Shown: positions 48,059 to 57,091, counted from the first letter of the stretch. The stretch is DNA of 64,000 bases from Jatrophihabitans sp. (GCA_036389035.1 DASVQQ010000018.1:1-64000); one strand, 5' to 3'. Made by a program: numbers and translations. The notes: generated by a model not told the origin, from the sequence alone.

Positions 48059-49852
48059 ATGACGGCCGTCGCACCGGCGTCCGCTCCCGAGCGCCGGAAT
48101 CCGGCCCGGCGGCGAGCGCTCACCGCGCTGCGCTATCCGGCGCTGGTGGCCGGCGTGGTGCTGCTGGCCGGCGCACTCTGGCTCGCGGTGACCGCCGAGC
48201 TGGCCCGGCGCGAGGCGCAGGCGGCCCAGCAGTCGGTGAGCCGGCTGCGCACCGCGCTGGCCCAGGCCGACCTGCCGGCCGCCCGGAGCGCCGCCGACTC
48301 GGTGACCGCACACGCCCGCTCGGCCCACCGGTTGACCACCGGGCCGGCGTGGTGGACCGCCGCGCGGGTTCCCTGGCTCGGCAGCCCGGCCCGCTCGATC
48401 CGGGGCTGCGCCGCGCAGGCCGACCAGCTCGGGTCAACGGTGCTCACCCCGCTGCTGCGGCTGGCCGACACCCTGACCCTGGCCGGGCTGCTCAACCACG
48501 GCTCGGTACGGCTGCAGCCACTGATCGACGCCGCCCCGGTGCTGCACCAGGCCGAGTTCCGGCTGCAGGCCGGCTCCGAGCAGCTCGACCGGTTGCCCAG
48601 GCACACCTGGCTGGGTCCGGTCGACCGTGGCCGCGACCGCCTGCGCGGTGACCTCGGCAGGCTGTCGGAGCAGCTGCGACCGGCCGGCCAGGCGGCTGAC
48701 CTGCTGCCCGAACTGCTCGGCCGGCACGGCGCCAAGCGGTACTTCGTGGGCCTGCAGAACCAGGCCGAGTCGCGCGGAGTCGGTGGCATCCCGGGCCTGT
48801 TCGCGATCGTGACAGCCGAGGACGGCAGGATCAGCTTCGACCGGTTCGAAAGCGACACCGTCCTGAGCAAGGTCCGGACCGATCTGGACCTGGGCAGCGA
48901 ATACCACCGGCGCTACCGGGCCGCGGATCCGGTGAACACCTTCGCGAACTCGACGATCAGCCCGGACTTCTCCGACGCGGGCAGGATCTGGGCGGCGATG
49001 TGGCACAAGCACAGCGGCCAGCGGATCGACGGCGCCGTGGCCATCGACCCGACCGCGATCTCCTACCTGTTGCGAGTGACCGGCGGTGCCACGCTGGCCG
49101 ACGGCAGCACGGTGGACGGCGCCGAGGTGGTCGGCCTGACCCAGCAGACGCTGTATCGCACCCATCCCGACAAGGCGGCCCGCAAGGCCTACCTGCTCGA
49201 CATCGCCCGGGCGATCTCGGTTCGGCTGCTGTCGGCCCGCGGCTCCACCGGGCTGGTCCGAGCCGCCGCGCAGGCGGTGGATGAGCGGCGCATCGTGGCC
49301 TGGAGCGCCGATCCGGGCCTCCAGCAGCGGCTGGCGACAGAGCCGATCTCGGGGACGCTGCGTGCCGGAAGCGGCTACTTCGCCGGTTTCAGCACGGTGA
49401 ACGCCACCGGCGGCAAGCTCGACTACTACCTGACCCGCCAGATGTCCTACTCCCGTTCGGGCTGCGGCGCCGGCAGCGTCAGCACCTCGACGTTCGTCCT
49501 GACCAATGAGGCGCCGGCCGGGCCGCTGCCCTCCTACGTCACGCTGCGGCTGGACTCACCCGGCTACCGCACCGCGCCCGGCGACAACAAGGTGCTGCTC
49601 AGCTATTACGGAACTCCCGGCTCGCGGATCGACAGCGTCACCCTGGACGGCCGCCGCGCGGTGGTGATGCCCTCGTCCGAGCGGGGCCTGACGGTGTTGA
49701 CGCTGCCGCTGGAGCTGGCGCGCGGATCGAGGCACTCGGTGACGGTGACCGCCACCGAGCCGGCCCGCTCGGAGCAGACCCGGATCCTGCGGCAACCGGC
49801 GGTGAACCCGGTGACGGTCACCTCCCGGCTGCCCGACTGCGGAGGCTCCTGA
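48059..49852 (+). CDS. DUF4012 domain protein (cell-surface polysaccharide locus)
   Basis: A 597-residue protein. One membrane helix (about residues 25-50, PALVAGVVLLAGALWLAV) after a basic start, then a large extracytoplasmic part. The conserved DUF4012 block has LLGRHGAKRYFVGLQNQAESR and GGIPGLFAIV (about 218-250), and SYLLRVTGGATL. The family occurs in actinobacterial exopolysaccharide clusters; the biochemical role is not known. It is the first gene of this region in the + direction. GAAGGGG precedes the ATG at 48059; the GTG six bases before it is too near the RBS. Confidence 0.83.
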   Translation: MTAVAPASAPERRNPARRRALTALRYPALVAGVVLLAGALWLAVTAELARREAQAAQQSVSRLRTALAQADLPAARSAADSVTAHARSAHRLTTGPAWWTAARVPWLGSPARSIRGCAAQADQLGSTVLTPLLRLADTLTLAGLLNHGSVRLQPLIDAAPVLHQAEFRLQAGSEQLDRLPRHTWLGPVDRGRDRLRGDLGRLSEQLRPAGQAADLLPELLGRHGAKRYFVGLQNQAESRGVGGIPGLFAIVTAEDGRISFDRFESDTVLSKVRTDLDLGSEYHRRYRAADPVNTFANSTISPDFSDAGRIWAAMWHKHSGQRIDGAVAIDPTAISYLLRVTGGATLADGSTVDGAEVVGLTQQTLYRTHPDKAARKAYLLDIARAISVRLLSARGSTGLVRAAAQAVDERRIVAWSADPGLQQRLATEPISGTLRAGSGYFAGFSTVNATGGKLDYYLTRQMSYSRSGCGAGSVSTSTFVLTNEAPAGPLPSYVTLRLDSPGYRTAPGDNKVLLSYYGTPGSRIDSVTLDGRRAVVMPSSERGLTVLTLPLELARGSRHSVTVTATEPARSEQTRILRQPAVNPVTVTSRLPDCGGS

Positions 49853-49897
49853 CCTGCGGCTCCGCCCCGCTTCAGCGCAAGCGCCAGGTGGTAACCG

Positions 49898-50350
49898 CTA
49901 GGCCCGCATGCTGCCTATCTCCAGGTTCAGCGCCTCGCGCAGCATGGTGGAGGAGGTGTGCACCGTGTAAGGCAAGAAGAAGACCTCGACGCCGACCGAG
50001 GCCATGTCCCGCTCGAGCCGGCGGCCCTTCTCGGTGCCACGCCAGTCGTCGCCCTTGATGATCACGTCGAAGCGCAGCCGATCCCACATCTCGAGCTTGG
50101 ACGCGTCCTCCTCGACCGCCTCGTCGACGTAGCGGATGCTGCTGACGATCTCCAACCGCTCGGCCAGCGGGATCACCGGGCTCTTGCCCTTGACCCGCCG
50201 GCTGAAATCGTCGGAGGCCACGCCGGCGATCAGGTAGTCACAGGCAAGCCGGGAGTTGCGCAAGATGTTGAGGTGGCCGATATGGAACATGTCGAATACG
50301 CCTGGGGCATAGCCGATCCGCTTGGCTCCGACTGAGTTCAACGCACTCAT
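49898..50350 (-). CDS. TagD-like cytidylyltransferase family protein
   Basis: A 150-residue nucleotidyltransferase. GYAPGVFDMFHIGHLNIL contains the HxGH loop (residues 23-26). KGDDW (about 99) and TVHTSSTMLREAL (about 133; the ISTT/R-like end) complete the GCT-type active site. It probably makes CDP-glycerol or a CDP-polyol, or ADP-activated sugar, from a phosphate. A CDP-alcohol phosphotransferase gene lies 1.2 kb away, which supports CDP-alcohol as product. It is on the minus strand, divergent from galE; GGGGGATC precedes the ATG. Confidence 0.8.
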   Translation of the reverse strand: MSALNSVGAKRIGYAPGVFDMFHIGHLNILRNSRLACDYLIAGVASDDFSRRVKGKSPVIPLAERLEIVSSIRYVDEAVEEDASKLEMWDRLRFDVIIKGDDWRGTEKGRRLERDMASVGVEVFFLPYTVHTSSTMLREALNLEIGSMRA

Positions 50351-50397
50351 GATCCCCCGCGACCATCCTTCACCGACCGGCACAACGTGCAAACAAT

Positions 50398-50409
50398 GTT
50401 AAGATTAAC
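50398..50409. promoter_or_regulatory. 12-bp palindrome GTTAAGATTAAC in the divergent cytidylyltransferase-galE region
   Basis: A 5-2-5 inverted repeat in the AT-rich 138-bp region between two divergent genes, about 50 nt before the first. It could be an operator or hold the -10 elements. Confidence 0.35.
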
Positions 50410-50488
50410 CCATCTCAGCGCGCCCGTGTTGCTTTACGCTGACTTTATTCAGCGGCTCGAAGAACCACCGAAAAGAACGGCTCCAAAC

Positions 50489-51463
50489 ATGACAGAGACC
50501 TGGCTGGTCACCGGCGGCGCGGGGTACATCGGCGCACATGTGGTGCGAAGCCTGCAGGCCGCAGGCGCCGAAGCAGTGGTGATCGATGACCTCAGCACCG
50601 GCGACCTCCGCCGGGTCGAGGTCCCGTTCGTCCAAGCCGACATCGCCGACTGCGAACTGGTGGCTGACACCCTGCGCCGCCACCGGATCACCGGAGTGGT
50701 GCATCTGGCCGCCGACAAGCAGGTCGAGGAGTCGATGCGCGAGCCGCTGACCTACTACCGGCGCAATGTCGTCAACCTTATGCAACTGCTGACCGCGATG
50801 GCCCAGTGCGAGGTCGACAAGCTGGTCTTCTCCTCCAGCGCCGCGGTCTACGGCATGGTCGACTCGGCGCAGGTCCGCGAGGATCACCCGACCCGGCCGA
50901 TCAACCCCTACGGCGAGACCAAGCTGGTCGGCGAGTGGCTGATCCGCGACCAGGCCCGGGCCACCGGCCTGCGGTACGCGGCGCTGCGGTACTTCAACGT
51001 CGCCGGCACGGCCGCCCCCGAACTCGGCGACCTCGGACGGACCAACCTGGTCCCGATGGTGTTCGACGCGCTGGCCCGCGGCGAGCAGCCGGTGATCTTC
51101 GGTGGCCAGCACCCCACTCCGGACGGAACCTGCGTGCGGGACTTCATCCACGTCCAGGACCTGGCCGACGCGCATGTCGCAGCGATCGCCGCGCTGGACG
51201 AGCCGGGCGCGGGCCACGTCTTCAATGTCGGCTGCGGCCGCGGGTACTCGGTGCGCGAGGTCATCGAGATGGTCGCCGAGGTCTCCGGCCGTGGCATCAC
51301 CCCGCGGGTCGGCGCCGCCCGTCCCGGCGATCCGGCGATGGTGGTGGCCGACACCACGCACATCAACGCCACGCTCGGCTGGCGCGCCCGCCACGACCTT
51401 CGTGAGATGGTGAATAGCGCCTGGCGTGCCCAACCCCGGCAGCTCAGCGCGGTGCGGACCTAG
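50489..51463 (+). CDS. galE: UDP-glucose 4-epimerase-like SDR
   Basis: A 324-residue extended SDR. NAD loop TGGAGYIGAHV (residues 8-18), SSSAAVYG (about 118) and the YxxxK pair in PINPYGETKLVGEW (about 142-150). The NVGCGRGYSVREV block near residue 245 and a late GDPAMVVADT agree with GalE. It would give UDP-galactose for the polysaccharide. The ATG at 50489 starts at the usual distance from the loop; AAAGAACGG lies upstream. Related epimerases cannot be excluded. Confidence 0.85.
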   Translation: MTETWLVTGGAGYIGAHVVRSLQAAGAEAVVIDDLSTGDLRRVEVPFVQADIADCELVADTLRRHRITGVVHLAADKQVEESMREPLTYYRRNVVNLMQLLTAMAQCEVDKLVFSSSAAVYGMVDSAQVREDHPTRPINPYGETKLVGEWLIRDQARATGLRYAALRYFNVAGTAAPELGDLGRTNLVPMVFDALARGEQPVIFGGQHPTPDGTCVRDFIHVQDLADAHVAAIAALDEPGAGHVFNVGCGRGYSVREVIEMVAEVSGRGITPRVGAARPGDPAMVVADTTHINATLGWRARHDLREMVNSAWRAQPRQLSAVRT

Positions 51464-51520
51464 CCACCCCCAGCAGTTTTCCGGACCCCCAGAGAGCTCG
51501 TCGAACCAAAAGGCATCCTC

Positions 51521-52363
51521 ATGGACAACAGCGCCCTCGTGGCCAACGAAGGCTCCTTCAGGAGCCGATTCGACTACGCGCGTTCCCGGCTGGCCGGCGC
51601 CCAGAAGCCGACCGCCTCGACGCCGGCCTACCTGCGCTTCGTCAACCGCAAGGCCGGCGGCCTGCTGGCCGCGGTGGGTTACGCGCTGCACCGCACCCCC
51701 ACCCAGCTCACCGTGCTGAGCTCGGCCGCGTCCTTCAGCGCGATCGCCGTGCTGATCCTGCGCGACTCGACTGCGCTGACCGGCGTCGTGGTGTCACTGC
51801 TGCTGCTGCTGGGCTACGCCCTCGACGCGGCCGACGGCCAACTGGCCCGGGTGGGGGGCGGCGGCAGCAAGGCCGGCGAGTGGCTCGACCACGTCGCCGA
51901 CATCGCCAAGATCAGCTCGCTGCACAGCGCGGTGGCGATCGCGGTGCTGCGCTACTTCGAGCTCGACTCGCTGCTGTACCTGGCGGTGCCGGTGATCTTC
52001 CTGGTCGCCAACGTGACCCAGTTCTTCGGCATGATGCTGCGCGACAAGCTCACCGCGGGGCAGCCGGTACAGCCTGGGACGGAAGGGTCGTCCTCGCTGC
52101 TGGTCGCGTGGCTGCTGCAGCCGCTGGATCACGGCAGCCTGGGATTGGCCTTTCTGGTGCTCGGCTGGCACACCCTGTTCCTGTGGTGCTACGGGTTCCT
52201 GGCGCTGTGCACCGCGCTGTTCGCGGTCCGCTCGCTGACCAAGACCTACCGCCGGCTGCTGCGGGCTGAGTCCGGCGCCGCCGCTTCGGCCGGTGGCGCT
52301 CCGACCGGCGCCGCTTCGGCCGGCGGCGCTCCGGTGCTCAGCCCGGCGCCGCGCCTGCCATGA
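51521..52363 (+). CDS. CDP-alcohol phosphotransferase family protein
   Basis: A 280-residue membrane enzyme. Signature DAADGQLARVGGGGSKAGEWLDHVAD (about 107-132; D-x2-D-G-x2-A-R...G-x3-D-x3-D) is complete. About six membrane helices surround it. It transfers a phospho-group from a CDP-alcohol, here likely a polyol from the TagD-like product, to a lipid or sugar. The C-terminal 30 residues carry (ASAGGAP) repeats. Its stop overlaps the next start (ATGA). Whether it makes a lipid or decorates the polysaccharide is unknown. Confidence 0.85.
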   Translation: MDNSALVANEGSFRSRFDYARSRLAGAQKPTASTPAYLRFVNRKAGGLLAAVGYALHRTPTQLTVLSSAASFSAIAVLILRDSTALTGVVVSLLLLLGYALDAADGQLARVGGGGSKAGEWLDHVADIAKISSLHSAVAIAVLRYFELDSLLYLAVPVIFLVANVTQFFGMMLRDKLTAGQPVQPGTEGSSSLLVAWLLQPLDHGSLGLAFLVLGWHTLFLWCYGFLALCTALFAVRSLTKTYRRLLRAESGAAASAGGAPTGAASAGGAPVLSPAPRLP

Positions 52364-53907
52364 GCCTGGCCAGCCCCGCCCAGCCGGCGGCCAGCCCGCT
52401 GGCCGGGGTGGCCCGCGGCGGCAGCTTCGCGGTGCTGGGCAGCGGCGCCGGCTCGATCTTCGGCTTCGTGCTGACCCTGGTCCTCACCCACGGCCTGACC
52501 ACCACCACCGCGGGCCAGTTCTTCAGCGCCACGGCGATCTTCATCGTCCTGCAGACGTTCCTGTCGTTCGGGGTGGGCGCCGGCCTGGTTCGTTTCGTGC
52601 CGCGGTGGCAGGCGCTGGACCGCCAGGCCGACGTGCCCGCGCTGCTGGTGGTCGCCTTCGTCCCGGTCATCGTGCTGGGCATCGTGGGCAGCGTCGCGTT
52701 GTGGTTCGCCGCCCCGGCGCTGGCTTCGGAGATCGGCCACGACAACACCGACGCGGCCCTGGACAGCATCCGGATCCTGGCGCTGCTGTTCCTGCCCGGT
52801 GTCATCGAGGTGGGCATCGTCGAGTCCACCCGGGCATTCGGCAGCGTGCGCAATTACGTGCTGCTGCAGCAGGTCGGCATACCGGCGGCCAGGCCCCTGC
52901 TGGTCGGCATCGCCATCGCGGCCGACGCGCCGCTGTGGGCGGTGGTGCTGGCCTGGCTGATCCCGCTGCTGCTCGCCCTGCTGGTGGGAGGCCTGCTACT
53001 GGCCCGCCGGATGCGGGCGCTGTTCGGCCGGAGCCTGGCCTGGCCGCGGCGAACCGCCTCGCTGCGCGACATCGCCGCCGAGTACTGGAGCTTCACCGGG
53101 GCGCGCGGGCTGGCCGGCGTCATGGAGATCCTGCTGACCTGGATGGACGTGCTGCTGGTCGCGGCGCTGGCCTCGCCGGCTGAGGCGGCCATCTACGCCG
53201 CCGCCAGCCGGTTCATCCTCTCGGGCACCCTGGTGCTGCAGGCGCTCCGGGTGGCGATCGCCGGCGACGTCAGCGCGGCGCTGGCCCGCAAGAACACCGA
53301 CCGGGTCAGCCAGATGTACTCGGCCGCCTCGCAGTGGGTGGTGCTCAGCTCCTGGCCGCTGTACCTGGTGATGGCGGTGTTCGCGCCCACGGTGCTGGCG
53401 ATCTTCGGCGATGCCTACCCGGCCGGAGCGAACGCGATGACCGTGCTGGCGCTGGCGATGCTGGTGTACCTGGCCGCCGGCAACGTCGGCACCGTGCTGC
53501 TGATGGGCGGCCGGAGCAGCTGGGTGCTGATGGACAAGGCAGCCGCCCTGGCCGTCAACGTGGCCGCCAACCTCGTGTTGATACCGCATTTCGGCATCAC
53601 CGGCGCCGCGGTCGCCTGGGCGGTCACGATCGTGCTGGACAGCACGCTGGCCTTCGCCCAGGTGCGCTGGGGCATGCGGATCGGCGGCAGCCTGCGCGGT
53701 CTGGCGCTGGCCGCCGCGCTGGCGCTGGGCTGCTTCGGGGTGGTGCCGGTCATCGTCCGGATGCTCGCCGGCAGCTCGCTGGTCTCGATGTCGGTCGCGA
53801 TTGCGCTTTCGCTGGGCCTCTACCTACCGATGGTGTGGTTGCGCCGGGACACTCTCGGCGTTCGGATCTTGATCGATGCGCTGTCGCCCCGCACCGCTCG
53901 GCGGTGA
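52360..53907 (+). CDS. Polysaccharide flippase (MOP superfamily, Wzx-like)
   Basis: A 515-residue membrane protein with about 12-14 helices, no signal peptide. The repeated G-rich pattern and late NPHF-like VLIPHFGITGAAVAWA (about 407) are typical of Wzx/RfbX. It moves the lipid-linked repeat unit to the outer leaflet. It overlaps the CDP-alcohol gene by 4 nt (ATGA), which argues that both serve the same product. Confidence 0.88.
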   Translation: MSLASPAQPAASPLAGVARGGSFAVLGSGAGSIFGFVLTLVLTHGLTTTTAGQFFSATAIFIVLQTFLSFGVGAGLVRFVPRWQALDRQADVPALLVVAFVPVIVLGIVGSVALWFAAPALASEIGHDNTDAALDSIRILALLFLPGVIEVGIVESTRAFGSVRNYVLLQQVGIPAARPLLVGIAIAADAPLWAVVLAWLIPLLLALLVGGLLLARRMRALFGRSLAWPRRTASLRDIAAEYWSFTGARGLAGVMEILLTWMDVLLVAALASPAEAAIYAAASRFILSGTLVLQALRVAIAGDVSAALARKNTDRVSQMYSAASQWVVLSSWPLYLVMAVFAPTVLAIFGDAYPAGANAMTVLALAMLVYLAAGNVGTVLLMGGRSSWVLMDKAAALAVNVAANLVLIPHFGITGAAVAWAVTIVLDSTLAFAQVRWGMRIGGSLRGLALAAALALGCFGVVPVIVRMLAGSSLVSMSVAIALSLGLYLPMVWLRRDTLGVRILIDALSPRTARR

Positions 53908-53968
53908 CCCGGACCGGTGGAAGCCGGGTGCGCGCGCCTGGATCCGAGGTGTCGCGGCGAAAGTAACC

Positions 53969-53974
53969 TAATCT
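53969..53974 (+). promoter_or_regulatory. Candidate -10 element before the Wzz-like gene
   Basis: TAATCT lies 11 nt before the ATG at 53986, after an AAGTAACC stretch, in an AT-rich patch. The spacing is slightly long for a leaderless start. Confidence 0.35.
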
Positions 53975-53985
53975 TGACAGCAGTC

Positions 53986-55830
53986 ATGAGTAACAGCAGC
54001 GTTGGGGGACCCCGTGAGCACCAGATCGAATCGGAACACCGGATGACCGGGCCGGTGCAGGCTGCCGCGCCGTCGGGCGCCGGGCAGTCCGTGGTCACCA
54101 TCGGGCAGTTCTTCTCCACCCTGCGGCGCAGGCTGCTGGTGGTGCTGACGATGGTGCTGCTGGGCATCCTGGCTGCCGGCGCGCTGCTGCTCAACACCAC
54201 CAAGACCTATGAGGCGACCGCCGTCGTCGACATCTCGCCGACGTCCGGGGCTGCCCTCTCCACCGTCAGCACCATCACCGAATCGCGGATCGTGACCTCC
54301 GCGTCGGTGGCGATGGCCGCCCAGCAGACGCTGGCCTACACCGGGACGCCGACCGAGCTGGCCGACCAGGTCAGGGTGACCTCGCCGCTGGCCAGCCAGG
54401 TCCTCTACATCACCTTCGCCGCCGAGACCGCCCAGGGCGCCGCGGACGGCGCCAACGCCTTCGCCAACGCCTACCTCGATTACCGGACGGAGATCGCGCA
54501 GAAGGACCTCACGCTGCGGGTCGGCCGGATCCAGTCCCAGGTCGCTGACCTGCAGCGGAGCCTGGCCGGAGTGGGGGCCGGAGTCGGGGTGGGCCAGAAC
54601 GAGACCCAGCGCGGTTTGCTGCAGAACCAGATCCAGCAGCTGCAGAACCAGCTGAACAACCTGAAGACCTCGGTCATCAACCCGGGACAGGTGGCCGGCG
54701 CCGCGGCGGTCCCGGAGTCGCCGAGCTCGCCCCGGCCGCCGCTCTACCTGGTCGGCGGCCTGCTGATCGGACTGCTGCTGGGCATCATCCTGGCGGTGGT
54801 GCGCGACCGCCGCGACGACCGGGTGCGCGCCTCGGCGGATCTGGAGCAGAGCCTGGGCGCCCCGGTGATCGCCGAGTTCGTCGCCGACGAGGGCGGCTCC
54901 CGGCTTCCGGAGTCCCTGGCCGCCACCGCGGCCACCCGGAGCCCGGAGGCCGACGCCTACCGCACGGTCACCACGGCGGCGACCTCGCACTCGACCGGCA
55001 GCCGGGTGGTGCTGCTGTGCGGCACCGGGCAGGAAGGGCTCAGCCTCGCCCCGATGAACCTGGCGGCGACCTTCGCCACCCAGGGGCTGCGGACCGTGCT
55101 CGCCGGACCGGAGCATGCCGTGCAGCCGGCCGTCGAGCTGCTCGAGGTCCAGGACGCGCCGAGCTGGCCGGGCGCCCGGCTGGCCGACCGGCTGGCGCCC
55201 TCGACCCAGCTGTCCAACCTGCTGGTGCTGTCGCTGGGCGATGAGGTGTCGCTCGGATCGACGCTGCGAGCCAACGGCGACAACCTCTCCGAGATCCTGG
55301 CCAAGGTCGACATCATCGTCCTGGACGGGGTGAACATCGAGCTTCCCAGCACCTCGCTGCGGCTCGGCCAGATCGCCGACGAGGCGGTCGTGGTGGCCTA
55401 CAAGGGCCACTCCACCCATGTCGAGATCGAGCGGCTGGCCCGCCAGCTGGCCCAGGTCAGCGTCACCGTGCTGGGCGGAATCCTGCTCAGCCGCCGGTCG
55501 AGCCTGCTGGGCGGCCGTCGACGCCTCGCCGACCGCGCGCCGGGGCGACCGGTCGGCGGCGCCAGCCACCGTGAGGCCGCCGGGGCGGGGCCGCGTCCCG
55601 CTCAGGCGGCTGAGGAGGCGACAAACGCCCCCACCAGCAGCGCAGCTCCCACCAGCAGCAGCCCGGCCGCGACCAACCCCGCCTCGGTCACCGCGGAAAT
55701 CCCCAGGCCGGGTGGCTCCGGCTCGACCTCGACTCAACCGTCCGGGGCCGGCTCCTGGCCGGGCGGCGGCTTCGGCTCGGAGGCGCCGCCGCCGGGCTCG
55801 CCCCGGCCGGCCTCGACCAGAAAGAGCTGA
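53986..55830 (+). CDS. Wzz-like chain-length protein with degenerate tyrosine-kinase domain
   Basis: A 614-residue protein. The N-terminal Wzz domain has one helix at about residues 48-66 (LLVVLTMVLLGILAAGALLL), a periplasmic coiled-coil-like part (about 165-225) and a second helix near 250-267. The C-terminal domain (about 315-505) is BY-kinase-like, but the P-loop is CGTGQEGLS, without the Lys of GxxGxGKS/T, so ATP binding is doubtful. The tail is Ser/Pro/Ala-rich, without a Tyr cluster. It probably sets the length of the polysaccharide or scaffolds export. The start is ATG 53986, not the farther GTG. Confidence 0.8.
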   Translation: MSNSSVGGPREHQIESEHRMTGPVQAAAPSGAGQSVVTIGQFFSTLRRRLLVVLTMVLLGILAAGALLLNTTKTYEATAVVDISPTSGAALSTVSTITESRIVTSASVAMAAQQTLAYTGTPTELADQVRVTSPLASQVLYITFAAETAQGAADGANAFANAYLDYRTEIAQKDLTLRVGRIQSQVADLQRSLAGVGAGVGVGQNETQRGLLQNQIQQLQNQLNNLKTSVINPGQVAGAAAVPESPSSPRPPLYLVGGLLIGLLLGIILAVVRDRRDDRVRASADLEQSLGAPVIAEFVADEGGSRLPESLAATAATRSPEADAYRTVTTAATSHSTGSRVVLLCGTGQEGLSLAPMNLAATFATQGLRTVLAGPEHAVQPAVELLEVQDAPSWPGARLADRLAPSTQLSNLLVLSLGDEVSLGSTLRANGDNLSEILAKVDIIVLDGVNIELPSTSLRLGQIADEAVVVAYKGHSTHVEIERLARQLAQVSVTVLGGILLSRRSSLLGGRRRLADRAPGRPVGGASHREAAGAGPRPAQAAEEATNAPTSSAAPTSSSPAATNPASVTAEIPRPGGSGSTSTQPSGAGSWPGGGFGSEAPPPGSPRPASTRKS

Positions 55831-55836
55831 GCCACC

Positions 55837-56286
55837 ATGCGGATCCTGCTGGCCAGCTCGACCGGCGGCCATCTCGGCCAACTCGAGGCGTTGCGACCGT
55901 GGTGGTCCGAGCATGAGCGGCACTGGATCACCTTCGACAAGCCCGACGCCCGGTCGATGCTGGTCGGTGAGCAGATCACCTGGGCCTACCACCCCACCAC
56001 CCGCAACATCCCGAACCTGATCCGCAACTTCGGCGTCGCCTGGAAGGCCCTGCGCGGGTTCCGGCCCGAGGTGGTCGTCTCGACCGGGGCCGCCGTCGCG
56101 GTGCCGGTCTTCTACCTGGCACGGCTGATGGGCATCCGCACCGTCTACGTCGAGGTCTATGACCGCATCGACACCCCGACCCTGACCGGACGGCTGTGCC
56201 GGCCGGTGTCGGACCTGTTCCTGGTGCAGTGGGACGAGCAGCTCAAGCTCTATCCCAACGCCACGCTGATCGGCCAGCTGCTGTGA
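55837..56286 (+). CDS. PssD/Alg14-like glycosyltransferase subunit
   Basis: A 149-residue membrane-associated protein. RILLASSTGGHLGQLEAL (residues 2-19) is the Alg14/PssD start, then VVSTGAAVAVPVFYLARLMG (about 85-104) and YVEVYDRID (about 108-116). It anchors the catalytic PssE half to the membrane and holds the lipid acceptor. The two halves form one UDP-sugar transferase. Its stop overlaps the next start (GTGA at 56283), now filled with repeat copies. Confidence 0.85.
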   Translation: MRILLASSTGGHLGQLEALRPWWSEHERHWITFDKPDARSMLVGEQITWAYHPTTRNIPNLIRNFGVAWKALRGFRPEVVVSTGAAVAVPVFYLARLMGIRTVYVEVYDRIDTPTLTGRLCRPVSDLFLVQWDEQLKLYPNATLIGQLL

Positions 56287-56396
56287 GTGAGCATCGCAGC
56301 GAGCGCAGCGAGCGAGGAGCGGCGCGAATGGGTAGCCCTGTGAGTGAGCATCGCAGCGAGCGCAGCGAGCGAGGAGCGGAGCGAATGGGTAGCCCT
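56283..56396 (+). repeat. Two 57-bp in-frame SEHRSERSERG repeat units at the PssD/PssE junction
   Basis: Units at 56283-56339 and 56340-56396 (period 57, 19 codons; one codon differs, GCG/GAG). Each starts with GTGA and encodes SEHRSERSERGA(A/E)RMGSPV; each also holds GAGGAGCGG, an RBS-like stretch. Three in-frame GTG starts result (56283, 56340, 56397). Confidence 0.95.
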
Positions 56397-56960
56397 GTGA
56401 GCGCGGTCGGTCCGCTCAACGGAGTGGTCACCGTCGGCACCGACCACCACCGGTTCGACCGGCTGATGGACTGGCTGGAGCGCTGGAACGCCGGCAACCC
56501 CGGCGCGGTGCGCTGGATCGTGCAGCACGGCTCGAGCCGTCCGATGAGCGGGGCGGACGGGTTCGGCATGAAGCCGCGCGCGGAGTTGCTCGAGCTGCTG
56601 GCCGACGCCGATGTGGTGGTCACCCAGGGCGGCCCCGGCGGCATCATGGACAGCCGGATCTGCGGCACGGTCCCGATCGTGGTTCCCCGGCTGGCCCGGC
56701 TCAACGAGGTGGTCGATGACCACCAGGTGGCCTTCGTCCAGCAGCTGGCCCGTAACGGCCTGCTGGTGGCGGCTCATTCCGAGGCAGAGCTGCACGCCGC
56801 GCTCGATCGGGCGGTGCTCGACCCGGCGAGCCTGGCGGTCGGCCCCGGCGCCAGCGATGTCAGCCAGACGGTGGCCCGGTTCGCGGCCGTGGTCGGTCAG
56901 CTGCTGGCGAGCAAACCGGCCCGGGTCGGGTTCCGGCGCACGGCGCGCTCGGCCCGTTAG
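56397..56960 (+). CDS. PssE/Alg13-like glycosyltransferase subunit
   Basis: The 187 residues from GTG 56397 form a GT28/Alg13-like domain. It has VTVGTDHHRFDRLMDWLE (about 10-27), VQHGSSRP (about 42) and VTQGGPGGIMDSRICGTVPIVVPRL (about 76-100, nucleotide-sugar site, in parts). It is the catalytic half that works with PssD. Translation may start at any of three in-frame GTGs (56283, 56340 or 56397); upstream starts would add 19 or 38 residues of Ser/Arg/Glu repeats. The conserved domain begins just after 56397, so that start is best supported. Confidence 0.85.
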   Translation: MSAVGPLNGVVTVGTDHHRFDRLMDWLERWNAGNPGAVRWIVQHGSSRPMSGADGFGMKPRAELLELLADADVVVTQGGPGGIMDSRICGTVPIVVPRLARLNEVVDDHQVAFVQQLARNGLLVAAHSEAELHAALDRAVLDPASLAVGPGASDVSQTVARFAAVVGQLLASKPARVGFRRTARSAR

Positions 56961-57091
56961 CGGCATCGTTTCCCGCACTTTCCGATCGTTGGCCCCGCTG
57001 CAGGGTGTCGACGGCGTGTCGTCCCTGCTGGACGGCCAACGATGGCGAGCGACGCGGCATCACCCGGGCAAGAAAGCAGAGTCAAGCCGGG

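Noticed and set aside
51794..52853. Minus-strand open frames opposite the CDP-alcohol and flippase genes
   Set aside because: They have no RBS and no recognisable domain; the high GC at third positions keeps antisense frames open throughout the window.
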